Shown: positions 13,482 to 21,762 of the stretch, piece by piece
Layout: each line of letters starts with the position of its first letter
How positions within the stretch are numbered: the first letter of the stretch is position 1
Assembly: GCF_018835585.1 (NCBI RefSeq)
Contig: NZ_JAHGVE010000034.1
Location: 1-35,842, forward strand
Source: Pelorhabdus rhamnosifermentans
GTDB lineage: Bacteria > Bacillota > Negativicutes > UMGS1260
Length of the DNA: 35,842 nucleotides
Direction of reading: 5' to 3'
Notes under the pieces: model-generated
Databases searched by the model: none
What the model was told of the DNA's origin: nothing
Seen by the model: the letters and a program-made list of their open reading frames with translations, nothing else
Translations under genes and position numbers: made by a program

Positions 13482-13886
13482 TTGTACGATTTTAGTGAAG
13501 CAACGATTAAACTGAGCCATCCAGATAAGGGAATTTGTCCTTTTATTGAAGGAAAATTTGAGATAAAGTCGCCTACAGTAAAAGAGATTTGTGTTGATAT
13601 AGCCGCAGATGGGAGAAATATGACATCGTTGGATAAGAAAGAAGCCTATATTGAATTTCGCTTGCTTGAATCCTCAGAGACAAATAAGTGGTTAAAAGAA
13701 TTTCAGGACTATTTGCATAGAAATAGAAAACAATCAAGTTTAATAAATGAAACCGAAGTTGAAATTAAGGTAATCAATGAAAATAAAATTTATAACCTTA
13801 TTGCTTCTAAGATCGACAATAAAGATAATGGGAATACATCCATTTGGGCTATATATGGAACATTAAATTCTTCCTATATTGAATGA
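13482..13886 (+). CDS. Cargo protein of unknown function
   Basis: A TTG start after AAAGGAGAGG gives a 134-residue soluble protein (MYDFSEATIKLSHPDKGICP...), predicted mainly beta with an amphipathic helix (TNKWLKEFQDYLHRNRKQSS). No signal peptide and no recognised domain. The gene has its own perfect sigma-H-like promoter and a downstream terminator (13994-14035), so it is an independent unit inside the late region. Confidence 0.65.
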   Translation: MYDFSEATIKLSHPDKGICPFIEGKFEIKSPTVKEICVDIAADGRNMTSLDKKEAYIEFRLLESSETNKWLKEFQDYLHRNRKQSSLINETEVEIKVINENKIYNLIASKIDNKDNGNTSIWAIYGTLNSSYIE

Positions 13887-13993
13887 TGGAAGGACCTGTC
13901 CAATTTAGTACAGTTTTAGTCTACCTATAAAATTAAGCGTTCACGGTATCACTGGACGAACATGTCCAGATGATGTCATTTCTAATACAGTAC

Positions 13994-14035
13994 AGCGGTA
14001 GTTACTCATACGAGGACTAACCGCTTTTCTTTTTG
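13994..14035 (+). terminator. Terminator after the 13482 gene
   Basis: AGCGGT...ACCGCT stem, extended by TAGT/ACTA pairing with one bulge, then TTTTCTTTTTG. A second GC-rich hairpin (GGCGGTGGTT/GAACTGCCGCC, about 14040-14065) follows without a T tract. Between 13887 and 13993 I see only short inverted repeats (CTGGAC/GTCCAG). Confidence 0.7.
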
Positions 14036-14070
14036 TTCGGGCGGTGGTTATCATGAACTGCCGCCAAATT

Positions 14071-14097
14071 ACAGGAATTTGTTCCAATTTGCCGAAG
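14071..14097 (+). promoter_or_regulatory. Sigma-H-like promoter (one mismatch)
   Basis: ACAGGAATT, 11 bases, GCCGAAG: fits RnAGGAwWW-N11-RnnGAAT except the last base. It also shares flanking sequence with the 13421 promoter (TTGTTCC, TTTGCCGAA, TATA), showing common descent. It lies 23 bases upstream of the ATG at 14120. Confidence 0.6.
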
Positions 14098-14119
14098 ACG
14101 GTATATAAGGGGTGAGTAT

Positions 14120-14644
14120 ATGTCAAGTATAAATAATTTTATTAATGCAGTTAGATTAGCAAATGAGCAGAAAAATTGGTATGCTGCATTAGGAATAGCT
14201 TTAATGATTCCAGATATTTGTGGCAGGCTACAAAATCCTCAAAAGGAAACAGGAAAAAGGTACATTGAATGGTTCAATAGTTATTTATCTACTAAATATA
14301 GTTCTTCTTTAGATGGCGATGATTTTTATGCACTAAGGTGTGCTTTTCTGCATCAAGGAGAAAGCGATATTAGAACACAACGAGCACGAAAAATATTAGA
14401 TAAATTTCACTTTGTTATACCTCAACATAATATATTAATGCATCGTAATAAAATTAATAATACGTTACAATTGCAGGTCGATGTATTTTGTGAAGATATT
14501 TGTCTTGCTGCTGAACTGTGGGAAAAAGCTATGACAGAAAATAACCCCGAAGTAATTGAGAGGTCCAAAACACTTTTGCAATTAAAAAAACCTACTGATA
14601 GCTTCGAAGGAATTCAAATAATTGAGATAAAGAACCAAAAATAA
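14120..14644 (+). CDS. Cargo protein, possible HEPN-type (Rx4H) domain
   Basis: The 174-residue helical protein contains NWYAALGIALMIPDICG (19-35) and ALRCAFLHQG (71-80). In the second, R73 and H78 are spaced as Rx4H, the signature of HEPN nucleases found in abortive infection and toxin systems. The family of uncharacterised proteins with this layout is widespread, and HEPN membership here is my inference. GGGGTGAG precedes the ATG. Own sigma-H-like promoter and strong terminator; no antitoxin-like gene is adjacent. AT-rich relative to the virion genes. Confidence 0.6.
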   Translation: MSSINNFINAVRLANEQKNWYAALGIALMIPDICGRLQNPQKETGKRYIEWFNSYLSTKYSSSLDGDDFYALRCAFLHQGESDIRTQRARKILDKFHFVIPQHNILMHRNKINNTLQLQVDVFCEDICLAAELWEKAMTENNPEVIERSKTLLQLKKPTDSFEGIQIIEIKNQK

Positions 14645-14657
14645 ATATAATGTTTTT

Positions 14658-14680
14658 AAAGAGCCTTCGGGCTCTTTTTT
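14658..14680 (+). terminator. Intrinsic terminator (TTCG tetraloop) before the packaging genes
   Basis: AAAGAGCC-TTCG-GGCTCTTT followed by TTT: a strong terminator just after the HEPN-like gene. Late transcripts starting at 12627 would have to pass it to reach terminase. Confidence 0.92.
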
Positions 14681-14705
14681 AGTACCTAAAAACGAGGTGA
14701 TAATC

Positions 14706-14813
14706 ATGAGCAACAAAGATAAGCCCAAACCAGATAATACAACGGCGCTGATCCATCCGCCAGTAAAGCCAGCGGCGCGCAAGGGTAGCAAAGTGACGAA
14801 GGTGTATAAATGA
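14706..14813 (+). CDS. Small basic protein (35 aa)
   Basis: ATG 14706 after GAGGTGATAATC gives MSNKDKPKPDNTTALIHPPV... ending SKVTKVYK, 35 residues, basic and probably unstructured. Its stop overlaps the start of the HNH gene (ATGA), a coupled arrangement. First gene of the late packaging operon. Confidence 0.6.
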   Translation: MSNKDKPKPDNTTALIHPPVKPAARKGSKVTKVYK

Positions 14814-15076
14814 CCAATACACAACTGAATGACGATATTCACAAACGAGACGGTGACACCTGCATTATTCCAGGCTGTGGTCGTTTTGTTGCGCCTGGCG
14901 AAAAATGGCATCATGAGCCATGTGGTTGCCGTAAGGAGAACCGCATTGAAAAAGGCTTGCTGCTGTGCTATGGACATCATCAACAGCGGCATTTCGGCAG
15001 GAACAGCGCAGAGATACGGCGGCAATGTGAAGATTATTTGAGAAACTTATACCCGGAGTGTGGCCATGTTAACTGA
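14810..15076 (+). CDS. HNH endonuclease
   Basis: 88 residues with a zinc-type Cys pair (C18, C23), HHEPCGC (34-40), N45 and GHHQQRH (55-61), the HNH/beta-beta-alpha metal core. HNH proteins encoded next to terminase subunits help the packaging motor cut DNA in many siphoviruses. The location directly before small and large terminase supports that role. Overlaps both neighbours by a few bases. Confidence 0.8.
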   Translation: MTNTQLNDDIHKRDGDTCIIPGCGRFVAPGEKWHHEPCGCRKENRIEKGLLLCYGHHQQRHFGRNSAEIRRQCEDYLRNLYPECGHVN

Positions 15077-15290
15077 TCAAGAACGGGCCGAGCGTGATCC
15101 TACGGCAATACAGCGGCAGATTCTTGAGCTTGAGAAGCAGCTTGCAGAAGAAGGCCCAAAAGTACAGGCCGCTACGCAGATTATGCTTGAGCAGAAGGCA
15201 ATAGTTGAAGTTGGCAAGCTACGAATGAAGATTATCAAGGACAGGCTCAGCGGATTGCAGAGCGTGCTGAAATCAGTGACGATTATCTAG
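15066..15290 (+). CDS. Small coiled-coil protein of unknown function
   Basis: ATG 15066 is taken as the start; a GTG two codons earlier is possible. The 74-residue protein is one long helix (IQRQILELEKQLAEEGPKVQ ... LRMKIIKDRLSGLQSVL), likely a coiled coil. It overlaps the HNH gene end and precedes small terminase; a packaging accessory role is possible. Confidence 0.55.
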   Translation: MLTDQERAERDPTAIQRQILELEKQLAEEGPKVQAATQIMLEQKAIVEVGKLRMKIIKDRLSGLQSVLKSVTII

Positions 15291-15328
15291 TAAGCGTAAT
15301 TATTTACCGGAGGTGGTGACTTGTGTAA

Positions 15329-16042
15329 ATGCCTGAAACGTATGAACTAGCCGAACAAGATTATCTTGACGGTATGAAGTATCAAGCAATTGCCGATAAA
15401 TACAGCGTTACCATAAATACTGTAAAATCATGGAAAGTTCGTCGTAAATGGGATCGGAAAAGTGTGCACACAAAAGCGCACACAAAATCAGAAAAAGTGT
15501 GCACACAAAATGAAAAAGGTGTGCACACAAAACGGCAGGGTGCTCAGCCGGGAAATCAAAACGCAGTTGGTCACGGCGCTCCAAAAAGAAATCAAAATGG
15601 CGTTGGTAATCGTGGCGGACCACCGAAGCATAACACCAATGCTGCAACACATCACCTATATTCGAAGGTCATTCCTATCGATGACTTAGACTTGTTTGAA
15701 GCGGCCGGAGAGATTGACAGCCTTTCCTATGAATTGCAGGTTGCCAGGTATAAAGTGAATCGCCTCATACGAGAGCAGCAGAATCGTGAAATGCTTGGCG
15801 TAATGGGCAGTATGGATGGTGCTGAAAATTTTAAGTTAAAGGATGATTTTTACGAGCAGGCAATTCAAAAGGGGCTTGACATTGTATGCAAGATTGAGGC
15901 ACAGTTGCAAAAACAGCGGTTTGATGAAGAAAAACTTGCACTTGAGCGCCGTAAAGTGGTTGTTGCTGAGAAGAAGATCGCAAGCAATGACGATGACAAG
16001 CCTATTGAAATTACAATCACGCGCAAGGAAAAAAGGCCATGA
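15329..16042 (+). CDS. terS: Terminase small subunit
   Basis: The 237-residue protein has an N-terminal helix-turn-helix ([20 protein letters not shown], then [13 protein letters not shown]) that should recognise phage DNA, a His/Thr/Lys repeat region (46-70), a Gly/Asn-rich linker ([20 protein letters not shown]) and a helical C-terminus for oligomerisation and contact with TerL. This fits the PBSX/phBC6A51-type small terminases. The repeat region is encoded by palindromic GTGTGCACAC sites, a candidate packaging site. It ends in a 4-base overlap with the large subunit gene. Confidence 0.88.
   Translation: MPETYELAEQDYLDGMKYQAIADKYSVTINTVKSWKVRRKWDRKSVHTKAHTKSEKVCTQNEKGVHTKRQGAQPGNQNAVGHGAPKRNQNGVGNRGGPPKHNTNAATHHLYSKVIPIDDLDLFEAAGEIDSLSYELQVARYKVNRLIREQQNREMLGVMGSMDGAENFKLKDDFYEQAIQKGLDIVCKIEAQLQKQRFDEEKLALERRKVVVAEKKIASNDDDKPIEITITRKEKRP
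15462..15532 (+). repeat. GTGTGCACAC(AAAA) palindromic repeats, candidate pac site
   Basis: GTGTGCACACAAAA occurs at 15462, 15497 and 15519, with a partial GCGCACACAAAA at 15476. The core is a perfect 10-bp palindrome. They lie within the small terminase gene, where SPP1-like and P22-like headful phages carry pac. Repeats are seen; pac function is inferred. Confidence 0.65.
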
Positions 16043-17295
16043 TAAACAAAGAGGTAAATCCACATTTTGAGGACTTTCTTTTTGATTGGCAGAGCAAATT
16101 CCAGTTCCTTGTCGGTGGTTATGGCTCATCTAAGAGCTATCACATAGCTCTGAAGCTCATTCTTAAATTACTGCAAGAGAAACGGACGGCGCTTGTTGTC
16201 CGCGAAGTTTATGAGACTATCCGTGAAAGTTGCTTCTCGCTGTTTGAGGAAATCATCGAAGACTTGGAGCTAGATGGCAGGATAAAGCTTGTTACTTCGC
16301 CTATGCAGATACGTTTTCCGAATGGCAGCAAGATTATATTCAAGGGCATGGATAAGCCTAAAAAGCTGAAATCAATCAACAACATTAGTATTGTATGGTG
16401 TGAAGAGTGCAGCGAACTGAAGTATGAAGGCTTTAAAGAACTGATTGGCCGCTTGCGGCACCCTTTTTTGTCGTTGCATATGATCCTGTCAACTAATCCG
16501 GTAGGAAAGTCCAACTGGACTTATAAGCATTTCTTCAAAGTACCGGGTATTAATGATGAGGACTTATATAAGCAGCGGACTATGAGGATAGGCAATACGT
16601 TTTACCATCACTCGCTTGCCGATGATAACCTTTTCTTGCCTTACAGTTATATTGAGCAGCTTGATGAAATTAAGGCATATGATCCCGACTTATACAGGAT
16701 TGCCCGGCAAGGCCGCTTTGGTGTGAATGGTATTATTGTGTTGCCACAGTTTGAAGTACAGCCGCATGAGAACGTTATGCAAGCGGTACATGGGATACCC
16801 GGCAACTACAAAAGATCAGGTTTTGACTTTGGCTTTGAAACATCATTCAATGCCTTGATACGCGTCGCTATAGACCATGAGAAAAAGTGGCTATATATTT
16901 ACTGGGAGTATTACAAAAATCGCATGACCGACGATAAGACGGCTTTAGAAATAGCCGAATTTAAGGAGTCACGCGAACTGATTAGGGCAGATTCAGCAGA
17001 GCCTAAAACAATTCAATATTTTAGGCAGCAGGGTTTTCGCATTCAGGGTGCAAGGAAGCCTCCGGGTAGTCGTGTACAGAATATAAAAAAGGTCAAGCGG
17101 TTTAAAAAGATTATTTGTTCCGATGTTTGCAAACACGTTATTGATGAGCTGAAGGAACTGACTTACAAGGTTGATAAAGATGGCAATATTATTGAGGATG
17201 AATTTAGCATTGACCCACATACATTTAGCGCCATATGGTACGCCTTGGATGGTTACGAAGTATCAGACCTAAAGAAGGTTATGTCAGTTTACTAG
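16039..17295 (+). CDS. terL: Terminase large subunit (PBSX family)
   Basis: 418 residues. ATPase domain: Walker A GGYGSSKS (26-33), Walker B ISIVWCEE (116-123) and coupling segment ILSTNP (149-154). Nuclease domain: metal-binding D263 (GFDFGFE), D318 (RADSAEP) and D392 ([12 protein letters not shown]). It drives DNA into the prohead and cuts it. The length is normal for the family. ATG overlaps the TerS stop. It is followed by the portal gene, completing the packaging motor. Confidence 0.96.
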   Translation: MINKEVNPHFEDFLFDWQSKFQFLVGGYGSSKSYHIALKLILKLLQEKRTALVVREVYETIRESCFSLFEEIIEDLELDGRIKLVTSPMQIRFPNGSKIIFKGMDKPKKLKSINNISIVWCEECSELKYEGFKELIGRLRHPFLSLHMILSTNPVGKSNWTYKHFFKVPGINDEDLYKQRTMRIGNTFYHHSLADDNLFLPYSYIEQLDEIKAYDPDLYRIARQGRFGVNGIIVLPQFEVQPHENVMQAVHGIPGNYKRSGFDFGFETSFNALIRVAIDHEKKWLYIYWEYYKNRMTDDKTALEIAEFKESRELIRADSAEPKTIQYFRQQGFRIQGARKPPGSRVQNIKKVKRFKKIICSDVCKHVIDELKELTYKVDKDGNIIEDEFSIDPHTFSAIWYALDGYEVSDLKKVMSVY

Positions 17296-17306
17296 GGGGT
17301 GATAAT

Positions 17307-18761
17307 TTGGCAGATGTAATTGAATCAAGCTTTGCACGCTGGTTGCTGGATGAAGAAGAAGCCAGGATGCAATATTATCAAAAATGCCAGAAGTATTATG
17401 ATGGCCTGCATCTAATTATGGCGCCAGATAAATACCTTGATATGGTTCGGCATCTTTATGGTATTCGGATTAATTACTGTGATCCGATTATTGAGGCGCC
17501 TGTTGCACGTTTGAGTATAGAAGGGCTTTCTTGTGATGATCCGAAAACGTTAGATTCGCTCACAAAGATTTGGAAATATAATCGCATGGATGCCAAGGCA
17601 ATCAAGATTCATCGTAATGCGATTAAGAAAGGCGACGCATTCGCCCAGGTGTGGCCGCACTTCCCAACAGGCAGCACAGTGCCGGACCGATATGAAATTA
17701 AGTTTTTAACACCTGACATTGTTTTGCCTATTTACGAGAGTGACGACAGCGAAAGTCTAACAATGGTTCGTAAACAATGGGTTTCGTTTAATGCTGACGG
17801 ATTGCCTATGGCTCATAAGTGGCTTTTCTATGCGGACAGGATAGAAAGGTATTACTATTTATTAAATCGCAATATAACGAGCATGACAATACAGGATTAC
17901 TCTCGTTTAACATGGTTACCAGATGAGACAGACGGCTTTCCTGCAGTATTGGAAAATCCATACGGCTTTATTCCTATTATCCACTTCCGGAACAAAGAAG
18001 ACGATTCGCCTTTTGGTACCAGCGAGCTACATAACGCCTTTTCAATTCAGGATGGCATTAATAAGCTAGTCGTTGACCTGATGAGAACGGCTGATTTTCA
18101 GGCGTTTAAGCAGCGTTATGTAATAGGCGTAGATGAAGAGGAATTGCCGATTAATCCCGATACAGGGCAGCGTGAATTAAGGAGTAACCCTGGCGACGTA
18201 TGGCGTTTCCCTGCGGCGGGTGATATGGATGTTCAAGTAGGTGAGCTAGAATCGGCAGACCCTTCAGGCATTTTGGCCAGTATTGATAAACTTGTCGACC
18301 ACCTTTCAGCCGTTACACGAACGCCGAAAAGCACTTTGCAAGATAGCGAAGGAACAGCAGCTAGTGGTTTTGCAATGGCAAAGGTTGAAGCGCCTTTACT
18401 TGATAAAGTAAGTGAAAAGCAAATTAGCTTCGGCAATTCCTATGAGGATCTAAACAAGTTGCTTATTATCATGCAGCAATATCATGGCGATTTGCCAAAA
18501 GGCGAACCACCTGAAACTAGCCTGAATTGGAAAGAATCAACGTCTGAAAGTGCCCAAGAAAAGTTATATGACGCGCAGCGCAAGCAGATTCTTAAACAGA
18601 ATAGCGTTATTTCGGCTAAACAGTGGGCAATTGAAGAAGGATACACCGATGATGAGATTGCGGCTATGCAAAAAGATATTCAGTCAGAATCTGAGGCTGA
18701 AACTGCTGGAATTGTAGGACCTGGCTTCTCCAATCCTACACCTGGAAGCGGTACAATGTAA
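17307..18761 (+). CDS. Portal protein (SPP1 gp6 family)
   Basis: TTG 17307 is chosen as the start because GGGGG of GGGGGTGAT lies 7 bases before it; upstream frame overlaps TerL. The 484-residue product has the SPP1-type portal layout: N-terminal LYGIRINYCDPIIEAPVARL, a NPYGFIPIIHFRN segment, a long central helix (ELHNAFSIQDGINKLVVDLM) and a Pro/Gly tail. The dodecameric portal forms the DNA entry vertex and binds terminase and the connector proteins encoded downstream. Confidence 0.92.
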   Translation: MADVIESSFARWLLDEEEARMQYYQKCQKYYDGLHLIMAPDKYLDMVRHLYGIRINYCDPIIEAPVARLSIEGLSCDDPKTLDSLTKIWKYNRMDAKAIKIHRNAIKKGDAFAQVWPHFPTGSTVPDRYEIKFLTPDIVLPIYESDDSESLTMVRKQWVSFNADGLPMAHKWLFYADRIERYYYLLNRNITSMTIQDYSRLTWLPDETDGFPAVLENPYGFIPIIHFRNKEDDSPFGTSELHNAFSIQDGINKLVVDLMRTADFQAFKQRYVIGVDEEELPINPDTGQRELRSNPGDVWRFPAAGDMDVQVGELESADPSGILASIDKLVDHLSAVTRTPKSTLQDSEGTAASGFAMAKVEAPLLDKVSEKQISFGNSYEDLNKLLIIMQQYHGDLPKGEPPETSLNWKESTSESAQEKLYDAQRKQILKQNSVISAKQWAIEEGYTDDEIAAMQKDIQSESEAETAGIVGPGFSNPTPGSGTM

Positions 18762-18792
18762 TTGAGGGGGTGATATTATCGCTAACGACGAT

Positions 18793-19707
18793 ATGTTAAA
18801 GGAGCGGGCTGAATACGATAGGCTGCTAAAGTCGCTTGATACCGAATTAGGGCAGATATTGAGTCGGCACATTGATAAATTATTAACATTGATTAATTCT
18901 GGAGGACTTAGCGTAAATGATTTTCACCGTCTTGCTAATGATTTACAGCAAGAAATTCACGATATGATTAAAAGCAACTCTGTAATTGCGATTGACTTTG
19001 CAAAAAAAGTAAAAGCCGCTGACTTAAAGCCCTATTTGGCGGAAGTACAGCGGCTTCTGGTTGCCCGGAATGTGGCCAAGCCAATTATTGAAGAGGCAAC
19101 AAGTTTAAACCATATTTCCCTTGTTTTTGGCGGCGGCCTGGATGATAAGATTCTTGATGCTGTATGGAACAAGGTCTGGCCTGATGCGTTGAATGTGGAT
19201 GATCGCATTAAATTGTTAAGCAAAAAGGCCATGAAGTTTACTGAAATGACAGTTAAGCAGGGTATTAGCGAGGGCAGGAGCGCCGCTGACATATCGAAGG
19301 ACCTCAGGCAGCACTTTGAGGTTGAAGGTGTGGAACGTAAGGCCGCTTTTCGATTAGCGGCGCATACAACAAATATGTGTTATCAAGAGGCGCAAGCAGA
19401 AATCTCTGTGAGCGCTAATTTTGTCATGGGCATTAGAATTAACCGCGGTGTCTATGGTCCGGCTAGTGAGAATTGTGATATCTGCGAGGAACACGGCGGT
19501 CCAGCAGACGGCGACGGCAAGGAGTACCGAAAATCAGACTTTGGAGGGGATGATGCGGATATGTATGTCATGGCCAATATGCCAGGTTATCACCCGAATT
19601 GCAATTGTGGTATTGAGACGATATACGAAGATGCTATTACGTTTGTTAAAAACGCTTTGCAGGGTACAAATGACAGTTCGAGTCATTCCGGGTGGAAACT
19701 AAGCTGA
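18793..19707 (+). CDS. Minor head protein (MuF/SPP1 gp7-like)
   Basis: 304 residues from ATG 18793, but the ribosome site (GAGGGGGTGAT, 18764-18773) is 22 bases away. An in-frame ATC at 18778 is spaced exactly as the TTG of the portal gene and would add MANDD; a non-standard AUC start is likely. The N-terminal two-thirds are helical; the C-terminal region has SENCDICEEHGG and GYHPNCNCGIETI, the Cys/His end typical of the phage Mu F/SPP1 gp7 family, which joins portal and capsid or enters with the DNA. Placement after the portal is standard. Confidence 0.88.
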   Translation: MLKERAEYDRLLKSLDTELGQILSRHIDKLLTLINSGGLSVNDFHRLANDLQQEIHDMIKSNSVIAIDFAKKVKAADLKPYLAEVQRLLVARNVAKPIIEEATSLNHISLVFGGGLDDKILDAVWNKVWPDALNVDDRIKLLSKKAMKFTEMTVKQGISEGRSAADISKDLRQHFEVEGVERKAAFRLAAHTTNMCYQEAQAEISVSANFVMGIRINRGVYGPASENCDICEEHGGPADGDGKEYRKSDFGGDDADMYVMANMPGYHPNCNCGIETIYEDAITFVKNALQGTNDSSSHSGWKLS

Positions 19708-19708
19708 G

Positions 19709-19755
19709 AGGAGGTGATCCAACATCTTCGCCGGGCTAATTCCCCGGCTATTTTT
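19709..19755 (+). promoter_or_regulatory. Orphan extended Shine-Dalgarno followed by a hairpin
   Basis: AGGAGGTGATCCA (19709-19721) complements 13 bases of the usual 16S rRNA 3' end, yet no ATG, GTG or TTG follows at working distance. An ATC at 19724 would give a 15-residue peptide. A GCCGGG/CCCGGC hairpin with a T-rich tail (19730-19755) comes next. A leader-peptide attenuator for the scaffold/capsid genes, or a gene remnant, are possible. Confidence 0.4.
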
Positions 19756-19817
19756 ATGTCCTACAGGCTGACAATAAACGGCTGGATATGCTGACGAGCT
19801 TTATACGGAGGGTGAAC

Positions 19818-20396
19818 ATGCAAAATATTACTAGACTTTTTAATTTACAACTTTTTGCCGAAGGCGGCACAGGTGATGAACCTGGTGCAGGCGGGGAGGG
19901 CGGCCAAGGTGGAACAGCCGAAGGTAAGACATTTACTCAGGAAGAGCTTGACGCTATAGTTACTAAGCGCCTGGGAAGAGAGCAAAAGACTTGGGAAGCC
20001 AAGCTTGAGGAAGAAAAGAAAAAGGCTAACATGACTGAGCAAGAAAAGTTGAAAGCAGCAGCCGAAGAATCTGAGAAAAAAAGTAAAACTGCTATTGAGG
20101 CAGCTAACAAGCGTTTAGTCAAGGCAGAGGCAAAGGTTCAGGCAGCGGCATTAGGAGTAAAGCCTGAAAGAATTGCCTATGTGCTAAAACTGGCTGACTT
20201 GTCCGGTGCTGACGTTGACGACAAAGGCAATGTATCTGAAAAGGTTGTTAAGCAGGCCATTGAGGCGGTCTTAAAGGACTTGCCAGAATTAAAAGCGGGT
20301 GGTCCTGGTGGCGTTAACCTTGGCGGCAATCCTGGTACAAAGGGTGCTGCTGGTGGAATGAACATGTTTATTAGACGTGCTGCTGGACGCAGCTAA
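19818..20396 (+). CDS. Capsid scaffolding protein (DUF4355/GP20-like)
   Basis: ATG 19818 follows GGAGGGTG; the upstream ATG at 19788 has no site. The 192-residue product starts MQNITRLFNLQLFAEGG, then a Gly/Glu-rich disordered stretch, a highly charged coiled coil (about 45-105) and a Gly-rich end. This is the classic scaffold composition. It directly precedes the capsid gene, with which it shares an N-terminal LQxFA motif. It should guide prohead assembly and then leave or be degraded. Confidence 0.85.
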   Translation: MQNITRLFNLQLFAEGGTGDEPGAGGEGGQGGTAEGKTFTQEELDAIVTKRLGREQKTWEAKLEEEKKKANMTEQEKLKAAAEESEKKSKTAIEAANKRLVKAEAKVQAAALGVKPERIAYVLKLADLSGADVDDKGNVSEKVVKQAIEAVLKDLPELKAGGPGGVNLGGNPGTKGAAGGMNMFIRRAAGRS

Positions 20397-20420
20397 TTTT
20401 AATTTGGAGGGAAAGAAGAT

Positions 20421-21404
20421 ATGACTATTAAACTTAACTTTGATTTACAGCGGTTTGCAGGTACTTATAATAGTAACATTTCCCGCACAGATGCGGGTGC
20501 TTTAATTCCTGAAACAGTAAGCCAGGAAATTATTCAGGGTGCTATTGGACAGAGCCTTGTATTGCAGTTGTTCCGTAAATTGCCAAACATGCCGACGAAT
20601 AAGACGAGGATGCCCGTTCTTTCGTCTATGCCTACGGCGTACTTTGTCAATGGTGATACTGGATTAAAGCAAACCTCGAAAATCTCATGGGATAACAAAT
20701 ATTTGCAGGCAGAGGAAATTGCTTGCATTGTGCCAATTCCAGAAGCTGTTCTTGATGATTCGGCCTATGACATTTGGGGTGAAGTTAAACCACGTATCAT
20801 GGAGGCATTTGGCAAGGTAATTGACGGAGCCGTGTTGTTTGGCGTAAACAAGCCCGCATCTTGGCCTACGGATTTAGTTGCAGGAGCCACAGCGGCGGGC
20901 ACGATTGTAACGGCAGCTGCTACAGATGACGACTTAGTGGAAGATACCAATCAACTCATGGCAAAGGTGGAGGATTGTGCTTTTGACGTAAACGGGTTTA
21001 TTGGCGATATTACTATGAAGTCAAAATATCGGGGCTTACGTGATAAGAACGGCGGTCTGCTATTTCAACCTTCACTTGCTGCTGGGACGCCTTCTACGTT
21101 GTATGGCCAATCTGTCCTGTACAATAAGCTTGGCTACTGGGATATTACGAAAGCCAAGATGATTGCCGGCGACTTTAGCCAGGCAGTTTATGCTTTGCGG
21201 CAGGATATCACATATAAGGTTCTTGATCAGGCCGTTATTCAAGATGATACGGGCGCGATTGTTTATAACTTAGCTCAGCAAGATATGGTTGCTTTACGTT
21301 GTGTTATGCGTCTTGCGTGGCAGTTGCCTAATCCTATTAATTCCCGTAAGCAAGTTGAGACAAGCCGTTATCCGTTCGCAATTTACAAACCTGCTGCTGT
21401 ATAA
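20421..21404 (+). CDS. Major capsid protein (HK97-like fold)
   Basis: 327 residues following the scaffold, with GGAGGG and ATG at 20421. The N-arm is MTIKLNFDLQRFAGTYNSN; the body has AEEIACIVPIPEAVLDDSAY and the E-loop/P-domain-like AFGKVIDGAVLFGVNKP, then KSKYRGLRDKNGGLLFQPSL and VQ-type C-terminal strands (DMVALRCVMRLAWQLPNP), matching HK97-type capsids of the phage major capsid family. The length is normal. It is the shell subunit. Confidence 0.93.
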   Translation: MTIKLNFDLQRFAGTYNSNISRTDAGALIPETVSQEIIQGAIGQSLVLQLFRKLPNMPTNKTRMPVLSSMPTAYFVNGDTGLKQTSKISWDNKYLQAEEIACIVPIPEAVLDDSAYDIWGEVKPRIMEAFGKVIDGAVLFGVNKPASWPTDLVAGATAAGTIVTAAATDDDLVEDTNQLMAKVEDCAFDVNGFIGDITMKSKYRGLRDKNGGLLFQPSLAAGTPSTLYGQSVLYNKLGYWDITKAKMIAGDFSQAVYALRQDITYKVLDQAVIQDDTGAIVYNLAQQDMVALRCVMRLAWQLPNPINSRKQVETSRYPFAIYKPAAV

Positions 21405-21438
21405 GCGGCAGGTATTTTATTTAGGCGGGTGATAAAGC

Positions 21439-21762
21439 ATGACTGAGGCTGAAGCCCTTAGTAAGATGAAACGAAAATGCTTAGTTCTGAGTCAGTTTTT
21501 TAATGATGCAGATCTTACAGGCTTTTTGGACGATTATAAGACAGGGGAAGGAACAGACGCTTCACCTTATGTTTATGACGTAAGACGAAGCACATACGAC
21601 GCGCTGACAAGTGCATTAACTACAATGGAACAGTCAACGACCAGGGGCGGGGTAACTACTACCTACGCGGACTTGTTCAAAATTCGGCGGCAGTTTGCGA
21701 CAGCGGGGGTGATTAGCTTATGCGGCAATTCAGGTTTCCCGAGGCGATTACCTACACCGTGA
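21439..21762 (+). CDS. Head-tail connector (adaptor, gp15-like)
   Basis: 107 residues, mainly helical (MTEAEALSKMKRKCLVLSQF...), next after the capsid gene, the place of SPP1 gp15/HK97 gp6 adaptor proteins that dock under the portal. The sequence is not diagnostic by itself; call rests on position, size and helical nature. The 3' end overlaps the next gene by 43 bases. Confidence 0.65.
   Translation: MTEAEALSKMKRKCLVLSQFFNDADLTGFLDDYKTGEGTDASPYVYDVRRSTYDALTSALTTMEQSTTRGGVTTTYADLFKIRRQFATAGVISLCGNSGFPRRLPTP

Noticed and set aside
15462-15532. CRISPR or iteron array in terS
   Set aside because: Spacing is irregular, units are palindromic and coding; a packaging site is a simpler reading.
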